DNA of 64,000 bases from Verrucomicrobiia bacterium (GTDB lineage Bacteria > Patescibacteriota > Saccharimonadia > Saccharimonadales > Saccharimonadaceae): positions 62,001-126,000 of the forward strand of contig DASPIB010000007.1 in the NCBI GenBank assembly GCA_035629335.1, given 5' to 3'. How positions within the stretch are numbered: the stretch's first letter is position 1; each line of letters begins with the position of its first letter. The notes under the pieces are model-generated. The model was not told where the DNA came from, did not search any database, and saw only the letters and a list, made by a program, of their open reading frames with translations. A program made the position numbers and the translations under genes. Below are positions 58,199 to 64,000 of the stretch, piece by piece.

Positions 58199-58681
58199 TC
58201 AGTGTCGAACGCAACCCCTGGTCCTACCGGTCACCTCGGCCAGCAGCAGGCGTAGGTATCCGATGTCACTGTGCGCGTGGAGTTCGAAGATGGGTGTAGC
58301 GTTGGCACCGCAGAACAACTGAACCCTGTGCGTTGCCGACGTGTCATCTTCGTGGTTGATGACCAGCTTGACAGAGTGGCCGAGGCCAGTGACGCTCAGC
58401 ATCTCGAAGCCGTTATCGTCAGCTTCGAGCAGCGCATCCTTGCTGGTTCTGACGCTGGCCGGGTCCAGCAGCCTGGCGATCACCTGCATCTCGAAACGTC
58501 TATCGAGCATGTGCTCAGCACAGTGCTGCAGAGCCTCATACGGCGAGGCGCCGTCGGGCACGCTGGGCTTAGGTGCATGCCTGCTCGAGTTGTTCACCAG
58601 CCAGTCCCAGTACAGGGAGGGCACGTGACTTACGAAGCTGGTGTCCGGGAACTCGATGCCGTTTACCGTGGACGTACGCAT
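58199..58681 (-). CDS. Hypothetical protein, 160 aa, GC-rich single-gene unit
   Basis: ATG at 58681 (MRTSTVNGIEFPDTSFVSHV) with GGAG nine bases upstream. Helical first half (GASPYEALQHCAEHMLDRRF, EMQVIARLLDPASVRTSKDA) and beta second half (FEMLSVTGLGHSVKLVINHE, HRVQLFCGANATPIFELHAH). Own promoter (58722-58750). Family unknown; third positions are GC-rich unlike nearby intergenic DNA. Confidence 0.65.
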   Translation of the reverse strand: MRTSTVNGIEFPDTSFVSHVPSLYWDWLVNNSSRHAPKPSVPDGASPYEALQHCAEHMLDRRFEMQVIARLLDPASVRTSKDALLEADDNGFEMLSVTGLGHSVKLVINHEDDTSATHRVQLFCGANATPIFELHAHSDIGYLRLLLAEVTGRTRGCVRH

Positions 58682-58721
58682 TTGCGATATCTCCTCAGGC
58701 AGTGAAGCATCAGTAAATAAT

Positions 58722-58750
58722 ATTATACATAAAAAACTATTGTAAGTCAA
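58722..58750 (-). promoter_or_regulatory. Sigma-70-type promoter
   Basis: Minus-strand TTGACT (58745-58750) and TATAAT (58722-58727) with a 17-base spacer. Confidence 0.75.
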
Positions 58751-59017
58751 CTATGATTAGAGATGCCTATACTCCATAGGTCCTATTCTTAATAATAAAA
58801 GCAGGAAAAATATAAAACCATGAAATAAATTAATAGCCCTTCTTACGGGCAAGCGAACGATCACAATACTTGGTGCAGTATTGTTTTAAATTCCCATTTG
58901 GTGCGCCTGGTGCCATTCAGGGGTGAGATAAGTGGGTATACGAAATTAATTTTGGATATTGCGCATTTGACATCAGTAATATTTAATTGAAGATGATTCT
59001 GCGACAAAGGAGAAGTT

Positions 59018-59434
59018 GTGACCGTCTCGCACGAGAAGCTTGTGGAGCTTTTTACAGAGAGGTTTATGCGGACTACCTTTTATCCGGCAGATGTTAAGGA
59101 GCAAATGAGCAAGCTATCTGGCAAAGAACGAATGGCGGCTCTCGAAGCAATTCGCCGTGTGGCGATTATCAAACCAGATTTGCCTGTAAGTTTGGTACAT
59201 ATTACATGGTGGGAAAATCGGGATAACTACTTCGTGCTTTGTCTTGAGCTACTCGACTATCTCAGACCGCTAGATATGCATCGGGCAATACTACAAATTG
59301 CAGATGCACTGAAAGCCGGCGGGGTATTTTCAGGCTCGAAGATAGTACGAGACACTGTTGAGCGCATCCAACGGCATGGTCCAAAAGTTATACAGGAGCT
59401 ATTTGGAAAACATAAACTGATCGAACTTAGCTAG
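59018..59434 (+). CDS. Second copy of the three-member small helical protein family
   Basis: 138 aa, starting at GTG 59018 with GGAG six bases upstream. It is clearly homologous to the 16598-17017 protein over its full length: SHEKLVELFTERFMR, MSKLSGKERMAALEAIRRVA, WWENRDNYFVLCLELLDYLR, RDTVERIQRHGP. The 25 bases before the start and the CACCCATTA/TAATGGGTG terminator are also shared. The upstream partner gene present at 16108 is not duplicated here. Copies have diverged, mainly in the surface helices. Function unknown. Confidence 0.75.
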   Translation: MTVSHEKLVELFTERFMRTTFYPADVKEQMSKLSGKERMAALEAIRRVAIIKPDLPVSLVHITWWENRDNYFVLCLELLDYLRPLDMHRAILQIADALKAGGVFSGSKIVRDTVERIQRHGPKVIQELFGKHKLIELS

Positions 59435-59445
59435 CCTGCCCCAGC

Positions 59446-59481
59446 ACCCATTAACGATAACATATCGCTAATGGGTGTTTA
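59446..59481 (+). terminator. Stem-loop terminator
   Basis: CACCCATTA pairs with TAATGGGTG (the same arms as at 17028-17063), followed by TTTATAAT. Confidence 0.7.
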
Positions 59482-59635
59482 TAATGACCGAGTATTCCGT
59501 CTGATTTAAATGATGCCTTACTCAGATACAACATTTATCAGTTTGGCAATCTGAGATTGAAATTAAGACATTGAAAAAATTAATAGCACGATAAAATTTA
59601 AGCTTTTATAGATTAATAATTACTGGGATTTGCTT

Positions 59636-59678
59636 TCAAGCTCCCGGCCGCACATACTACGTGCGACCGAGAGCTTGA
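59636..59678 (-). terminator. Strong stem-loop terminator
   Basis: TCAAGCTC-CGG-CGCAC pairs with GTGCG-CCG-GAGCTTGA, 18 bases after the stop at 59696. Confidence 0.7.
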
Positions 59679-59695
59679 ATTAATTGTGTAGATGG

Positions 59696-60061
59696 TTACC
59701 CTAGGTTCAAGCCTTCAACTCGCGAAGGGTCGAGCTTACTTCCACCAGGAGGGTATAGAATAGTGATCTCGCCAACAATACTCGACACCAGGCGCATGCG
59801 ACCATCTCCCATATCGCTAACTGCGTAGATGAGAAGACCCGCCTCATAGGTTAGGTCTGTATCATTTACCCATCGGCTCGGTACTGGCCGGCCGAGCCCC
59901 TTCGCCATCCACTTGAGTGTTGCTTTAAAGGTTGCACCACCCCCGCTGCCTTCCACGGTAGCGGTTTTGATTTCGCCGCGGAAAATATAATCCTTTCGCG
60001 GGTTCTGTACCTCGATTTGACCACTCGCATAGCGTGCGGCAATTTCAGGCGTCAGCTTCAC
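59696..60061 (-). CDS. Hypothetical beta-rich protein, 121 aa
   Basis: GTG at 60061 with AGGAA eight bases upstream. Mostly beta: KDYIFRGEIKTATVEGSGGG, ATFKATLKWMAKGLGRP, AGLLIYAVSDMGDGRMRLVS, GEITILYPPGG. It could be a small barrel. Standalone with a strong terminator. Not recognised. Confidence 0.6.
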   Translation of the reverse strand: MKLTPEIAARYASGQIEVQNPRKDYIFRGEIKTATVEGSGGGATFKATLKWMAKGLGRPVPSRWVNDTDLTYEAGLLIYAVSDMGDGRMRLVSSIVGEITILYPPGGSKLDPSRVEGLNLG

Positions 60062-60471
60062 TTTCTAATTCCTTTTCTCGAGCTGGATGGCTATTGGCAT
60101 TATGAAATACATGCGTAAAATCGTCAATACATACAAATTACCATCAAAGTGGGTTATTCGACAGGATATTGTTTGATAGGAGCTGAATGAAATCGGTAAC
60201 GTTAAGGGTTATTTGTATAATTTAGTCCACCCGCTTCAATTGGAATGTGCCACATATTCAGCCGTAGTACCTAGCTTGATTTATTATGTGACCGGGCATA
60301 CTCCATCATGGAGAAGGTGAATTCAGTCAAGCCAGCAACGATGACTAGAGCTAATATCGCTCTTAATCTACCGTATTTTACTGAACTTAATGGCAACGCG
60401 CCATTTTGTAAAAAGTTCATTTATTCTGATAGACTAGAACAGGCCCCACTACCATCTAGAAAGGCATCGCT
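60062..60471. other. Intergenic stretch with weak coding debris
   Basis: A frame from ATG/GTG near 60308-60320 reads NSVKPATMTRANIALNLPYF then TELNGNAPFCKKFIYSDRLE. It then runs into the next gene in another frame. A GGAGAAG site precedes the GTG, so it may be the 5' end of a broken small gene. Nothing else seen. Confidence 0.25.
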
Positions 60472-60873
60472 ATGGCAGATGTTAAGGGTAACATCGCTAC
60501 TCTTATTGATCCTAACCGCAAGGTGCTGGCGCTATATATTATGCGCACAGGGCTTTTTAGGAGGACGCCAAGTCTCAGTAGGAGAATTGCAGATCTTCAC
60601 AGTAAAGTTGATTCTTGTGTAAGTGACTTCATTGTCGTCTATGATGACGATGAAATTATTGTTATTGTTGACACTAATCAGGCGAAGAAGGATCAGCAAG
60701 CATTTAACGAGCTCACTCGGCAGATTCGCCTGTTGCTGGCAGAAGGCGGGGCTTATACTGAAGTCGAGTATCCAGGCGATCCTCAGTATGATCCCCGTAA
60801 GATTTATGACAGCGATAATTATGGGGGCTTTAAGGTGGCACGAAAGCGGCAACGCTTCTTTCGTCCACGGTAA
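60472..60873 (+). CDS. Hypothetical protein, 133 aa
   Basis: ATG at 60472 with AGAAAGG upstream. Beta-alpha protein: IATLIDPNRKVLALYIMRTG, SDFIVVYDDDEIIVIVDTNQ, FNELTRQIRLLLAEGGAYTE, and a very basic C-terminus (VARKRQRFFRPR). Followed by a long hairpin terminator (GACTGCTTTGTCAGGTC...; 60887-60923). Not recognised. Confidence 0.6.
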   Translation: MADVKGNIATLIDPNRKVLALYIMRTGLFRRTPSLSRRIADLHSKVDSCVSDFIVVYDDDEIIVIVDTNQAKKDQQAFNELTRQIRLLLAEGGAYTEVEYPGDPQYDPRKIYDSDNYGGFKVARKRQRFFRPR

Positions 60874-60886
60874 CACGCTGTAACGA

Positions 60887-60923
60887 GACTGCTTTGTCAG
60901 GTCATATGACCTGGCGAAGCAGT
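60887..60923 (+). terminator. Intrinsic terminator
   Basis: GACTGCTT-G-CAGGTC pairs with GACCTG-C-AAGCAGTC and is followed by CTTTTC. Confidence 0.75.
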
Positions 60924-61009
60924 CCTTTTCAAATTGAGATTAGAAAGTCACGATTGCCTTCGCCTCTATCGAATAGATCTGTCTGATAGCGCTTCAAATC
61001 GCAGTATTG

Positions 61010-61180
61010 GTTAGCTTAGTATTTACGCTAGTAGGTATTCTTTTATAAGACGTTTATCAAGAAAAGAAGAATTAGAACGTGCAAAGGAAGAATTATATCA
61101 GGGTATCGCACCAGCTTCGAACGCCATTAAAATCTTTTGTAATAGAGACCACTCATGTGTCGATAATGAGGGTAATTAGA
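61010..61180 (+). pseudogene. Remnant of a small membrane protein gene
   Basis: One frame reads LVFTLVGILL (helix) then stops. The next frame gives RRLSRKEELERAKEELYQGI then APASNAIKIFCNRDHSC and stops at 61178. Joined by a one-base shift, they make a membrane helix with a charged cytoplasmic tail. No start remains. Confidence 0.3.
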
Positions 61181-61184
61181 CGAA

Positions 61185-61213
61185 TTGCTTCTTTTATAAT
61201 TGTAGTATATACT
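61185..61213 (+). promoter_or_regulatory. Sigma-70-type promoter
   Basis: TTGCTT (61185-61190), 17 bases, TATACT (61208-61213), upstream of the 61243 gene. GTATATAC within it is palindromic. Confidence 0.6.
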
Positions 61214-61242
61214 ATACTGGTTCCGCATAGCATGGAGGCATC

Positions 61243-61896
61243 ATGACGCGGTGGGATCTGAAGATTAATGAAGTCGCAAGTGGTCAGGTGGTGAATATTC
61301 CGCCAGCAGCAACAAGCGTACTCATTGAAGGCGATGTATGCGTGAACGCTTCACTACAAGGTGCGGCAAAAAATCTGAGAGTACAGATTAACGGTCATGT
61401 GAAGCCAGACTCGAACATCAACCTTAAGGGCCCAAACGCTTCGCTCAAAGTAAAGCGAAGCATCAGTGGTGCGGTTATCTTGTTGGAAGGCTGTTCCTTT
61501 AATGCCGTCGGTAACGCTGGATGGCTCGATCCGAAGACCCACGTGCATACGCGCGGAGCTTGTTCGCAAATTGAAATTGGAGGGCGAGGTCATGGCTATC
61601 TAGTGGTGGAGCCGCATGAGCGTGAAAGTATTAAGGTGCGACTGGAACGCGATGTACAGATCGTTGCACCTGCGCCTGTCATGCGCAGCGCAAACTGGCT
61701 TCCACACCTTCTTCCAGGCATGGTTCCCCAGTTGCCGGAATACGATCGGAAACGATCGTCAGCAATTTATGGTGCCTTTACTATCCCGGCGTTTAATCGG
61801 CAGTATCGAGAGTACTTGGCGAAGCTTCCGTCACTCCTTAACGCTAAATGCGCGTACTGTAGTGATCTTCGAGCTACACTGAGCAAGCTTCAGTAA
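61243..61896 (+). CDS. Hypothetical repeat-like beta protein, 217 aa
   Basis: ATG at 61243 with GGAGG four bases upstream. Residues ~1-120 show regular short strands with conserved small residues (VLIEGDVCVNASLQGAAKNL, RVQINGHVKPDSNINLKGPN, ASLKVKRSISGAVILLEGCS), like a bactofilin- or polymer-forming beta-helix domain. The C-terminal part is different, with a CAYC motif near the end. Cytoplasmic, no signal. Bactofilin-like is only a guess. Own promoter and terminator (61919-61951). Confidence 0.6.
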   Translation: MTRWDLKINEVASGQVVNIPPAATSVLIEGDVCVNASLQGAAKNLRVQINGHVKPDSNINLKGPNASLKVKRSISGAVILLEGCSFNAVGNAGWLDPKTHVHTRGACSQIEIGGRGHGYLVVEPHERESIKVRLERDVQIVAPAPVMRSANWLPHLLPGMVPQLPEYDRKRSSAIYGAFTIPAFNRQYREYLAKLPSLLNAKCAYCSDLRATLSKLQ

Positions 61897-61918
61897 TACC
61901 TCGGCCGATAGCTGAAGT

Positions 61919-61951
61919 AGGGCAGTGCACGAGATTATTCTCTGCACTGCC
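61919..61951 (+). terminator. Stem-loop terminator
   Basis: GGGCAGTGCA pairs with TGCACTGCCC, followed by GTTTAATTTTG. Confidence 0.75.
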
Positions 61952-62169
61952 CGTTTAATTTTGTTCAAAATAAATACGCTAAAAAGGCAGCGGAGAGATC
62001 TCCATCTTGCCACTACTCATAGCTTGCAGTTTGGAATAATTGCAAGACTATTAAAAAGGCCCGTGGTGTTGCTTTCGCAATCCACTGACGGCCAAGGTTT
62101 CGCGTGAGTCGTTCACGCTGACAAATGTGTAGGATCTAGGACGAGCCTATTGCATGAGGTTACCTTTGA

Positions 62170-62469
62170 TTAAGGAGCTCGAAGTTGTGAGATACCATGC
62201 GCCAACGGGTTATTGTTCGACTGGTCAATTACTTGACCACTGTCAAAACCTGCCTGCACTTGGTTTGCAAGCTTGACATCTTCCTCCATCCAGTCCTTCA
62301 ATGCCGCCATATTTTGCACGACACTTGCATCGGAAAGGTACGTGTAAGCTGTACTGTCTGCGCCAAACACGGCCTGAAGCGTACTAAAGGCGGCCGTCCA
62401 TTGCGTTGACGGTACGTGAACCCCGAATGACACCCATTCATCGCCGCGACGGACCAAAGCATGGTACAT
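62170..62469 (-). CDS. Hypothetical protein, 99 aa
   Basis: ATG at 62469 with GGAG five bases upstream. Mostly helical (VPSTQWTAAFSTLQAVFGAD, SVVQNMAALKDWMEEDVKLA, NQVQAGFDSGQVIDQ) after a short strand start (MYHALVRRGDEWVSFGVHV). Promoter at 62540-62568. One of the small single-gene units; no family recognised. Confidence 0.6.
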   Translation of the reverse strand: MYHALVRRGDEWVSFGVHVPSTQWTAAFSTLQAVFGADSTAYTYLSDASVVQNMAALKDWMEEDVKLANQVQAGFDSGQVIDQSNNNPLAHGISQLRAP

Positions 62470-62539
62470 GACTACTCCTGAACCTGTCGTGTGAGCAGAG
62501 AAGGTATACTCGCTGTCTATTTACACTCGAGTTTAAAAT

Positions 62540-62568
62540 ATCATACAAAATAATTACGCATTAGTCAA
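62540..62568 (-). promoter_or_regulatory. Sigma-70-type promoter
   Basis: Minus-strand TTGACT (62563-62568) and TATGAT (62540-62545) with a 17-base spacer. Confidence 0.65.
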
Positions 62569-62675
62569 GTAACAGTGCTGTCTTAGCTGTAATTGATGAA
62601 GTAATTTATATAAGAGTGTGTACGAAATCAAATTTGAACGCTGCGTAATTCAGGGTAGTAGTATTAATTGAGGAT

Positions 62676-62800
62676 GACTCTGCGACTAAAGGAGAAGTTG
62701 TGGCTGTCTCTTACGATAAGCTAGTAGAGCTTTTACGGATATGTCGCCCCAACTACTGCCAAAATCCAGCAAAGATCAAGGACTAAACGGATAAGCTGGT
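62676..62800 (+). pseudogene. Broken third copy of the small helical protein family
   Basis: GACTCTGCGACTAAAGGAGA, then a GTG start region and SYDKLVELL, match the 16598 and 59018 genes and their leaders almost base for base. The homology fades over the next ~90 bases with small deletions and early stops (TACGGATATGTCGCC aligning with TACAGAGAGGTTTATGCGG). No terminator copy remains. A decayed duplicate only about 3.2 kb from the intact copy. Confidence 0.7.
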
Positions 62801-63042
62801 CTCAAACAGTACTATGTACGGGACATAAAACTGCTCTTCCTATGTTCTGGCGGATTATTTGAATATCAATTATTTGACCATTATCTTACTTGAAAATAAT
62901 CTGATTCTTTTTTCTAAATTAACATACGAATTCTTTACTATGCTTGACGTCTTCTGAGTAGTATAATTCTAGTAACACCAATATTGTCTTTTGCGGTAGA
63001 CTAACGCCTTAGAGCTGTAACAATACTTTAGTAGATAATCAT

Positions 63043-64000
63043 ATGAACAAAAATAACGTCAGTAAAACTGCAGTAAGCTATACGTCTTGGACTTGGCTGG
63101 CAGTAATAGGGGCAATCCTCGCTGCTATCCTCTCAATAGTCGGGTGGGCACTAAAGGGTATGTGGCCAAATATAGAGAACCTAGAGATTGGTTTTCTTGT
63201 GCTTCTTACAGTAGGTGATATTATTTGGATCCTTGTATTGTTGGGTGTTTATGAGCGCCTGACGCTCACAGGACAATTACTCACACAAACGCGTATCGGG
63301 CGCCGCGTTAGTATTGACCTATCACAACTTGTTTCCGTTGAGCCAGCGCCTGTGCTTACGAAAAGCACACGGCGGCCATATAAAATTTTCCTCAAAGATA
63401 TTCAAGGAAATCAACTTGAGTTATATGGTAATAAGTTCCATCGCCATCATTTCCAGGATATTCTTGTCAGTATCCGTGACGCGGTTGCAAATCAGCAGAT
63501 CGTGCAAGAAAAGGATCGAAGTGATGTAGATCGAATACTGGCGGACTGGCAGAGTGGACCATCACTATCGCGTAAATTATTCAACTTAGTTAAATACACA
63601 GTTACCGGTATCGCTATTATTGTTCTTGCAATCTCCCTAAACTCGGAAGTCGGCAGGGCTCTAGAGATGCAAGCGAACTGTGAAAAAGTCCGCTCAGAAG
63701 GTAAAATCACGCGAGCGAGGGTGAATAACATTTCCTTAGCTTATGATTCTAACGGTGGACGTTACACAATGCGCGAATACCCGACGAATGACGTCACAAG
63801 GGCCACCACCCTCTATCTGATGGTAAACACGCAAGTGGATGGAAAAGACAACCTAAGTAGTATACGCATACATGGCGGTACTCAAAAAGAGCGTATTAGT
63901 TTGTACACTCAAGCAAAGCAGGGGACTATCGAAGTTCTTTATTCTCCGTCAAGTCCTAATTTTATAGTGCTTGCCAATGCGGCACATGCGGACTTCAAGA
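63043..64000 (+). CDS. Membrane protein with three helices, cut by the window end
   Basis: Open from ATG 63043 to the window edge (319 codons, no stop). Helices at ~12-38 (WTWLAVIGAILAAILSIVGW), ~50-70 (GFLVLLTVGDIIWILVLLG) and ~184-200 (TVTGIAIIVLAISL). Between helices 2 and 3 lies a cytoplasmic domain that resembles a PH-like fold (RRVSIDLSQLVSVEPAPVLT, KIFLKDIQGNQLELYGNKFH). An extracytoplasmic DUF3592-like domain may begin after helix 3 (REGKITRA-like KITRARVN...VDGK). No ribosome site; GATAAT lies a few bases before the ATG, so possibly leaderless. Function unknown. Confidence 0.7.
   Translation, partial: MNKNNVSKTAVSYTSWTWLAVIGAILAAILSIVGWALKGMWPNIENLEIGFLVLLTVGDIIWILVLLGVYERLTLTGQLLTQTRIGRRVSIDLSQLVSVEPAPVLTKSTRRPYKIFLKDIQGNQLELYGNKFHRHHFQDILVSIRDAVANQQIVQEKDRSDVDRILADWQSGPSLSRKLFNLVKYTVTGIAIIVLAISLNSEVGRALEMQANCEKVRSEGKITRARVNNISLAYDSNGGRYTMREYPTNDVTRATTLYLMVNTQVDGKDNLSSIRIHGGTQKERISLYTQAKQGTIEVLYSPSSPNFIVLANAAHADFK

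Noticed and set aside
58840-58930. tRNA-like fold near CCCTTCTTACGGGC
   Set aside because: No complete cloverleaf, anticodon arm or T-loop (GGTTCRA) can be built.

Overview
The window looks like a chromosome segment of a Candidate Phyla Radiation bacterium, most likely Candidatus Saccharibacteria (TM7). This is inferred from gene content, not from a marker gene. It holds a stripped-down type IV secretion operon of the kind seen in these single-membrane epibionts (PrgI, VirB4 split in two, TrbL/VirB6, pilins, an M23 hydrolase and a VirD4-like ATPase). It also has replication-relaxation family proteins, one type IV prepilin, large surface proteins ending in LAxTG sorting signals, and many genes whose -10 box lies only 6-10 bases before the ATG (leaderless). 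There are no biosynthetic pathways, rRNA, recognisable tRNA or CRISPR array. TGA behaves as a normal stop.

Layout. 1-6.5 kb: small single-gene units, an apparently inactive CHAP lipoprotein and several decayed genes. 6.6-14.8 kb: housekeeping-type genes (hypothetical, DHA2 drug exporter with divergent DJ-1/AraC regulator, serine beta-lactamase-like protein, histidine phosphatase, GH5 glucanase, DUF5655). 14.9-24.7 kb: a dense run of small hypothetical genes, most with their own promoter, Shine-Dalgarno site and stem-loop terminator. 24.4-30.5 kb: an adhesin operon (seven-bladed propeller/DUF11 protein and parallel beta-helix protein, both LAxTG) and the tail of a third. 30.7-34.6 kb: more small units plus YdcF. 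34.7-37.5 kb: ArsR-VOC fusion, VOC protein, alpha/beta-hydrolase tail, prepilin, DUF1697. 37.5-45.7 kb: defence and mobility debris (Phd antitoxin, Replic_Relax, resolvase remnant with a res-like site, HigBA, PIN and NYN pseudogenes, DUF4143 ATPase). 46-56.8 kb: the T4SS operon, an XRE regulator and a RadC-type protein. 56.8-64 kb: further small units and a membrane protein cut by the window end.

Two expression styles alternate. Recognisable enzymes, transporters and regulators are mostly leaderless. The unrecognised small genes have consensus TTGACW-17-TATAAT promoters (where I could place them), GGAG ribosome sites and long hairpins, and they keep duplicating and decaying: a three-copy family, a duplicated gene end, and many frameshifted or nonsense-cut relics. 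The adhesins and secretion system would suit attachment to and exchange with a host bacterium. Whether the small proteins take part in that is unknown.
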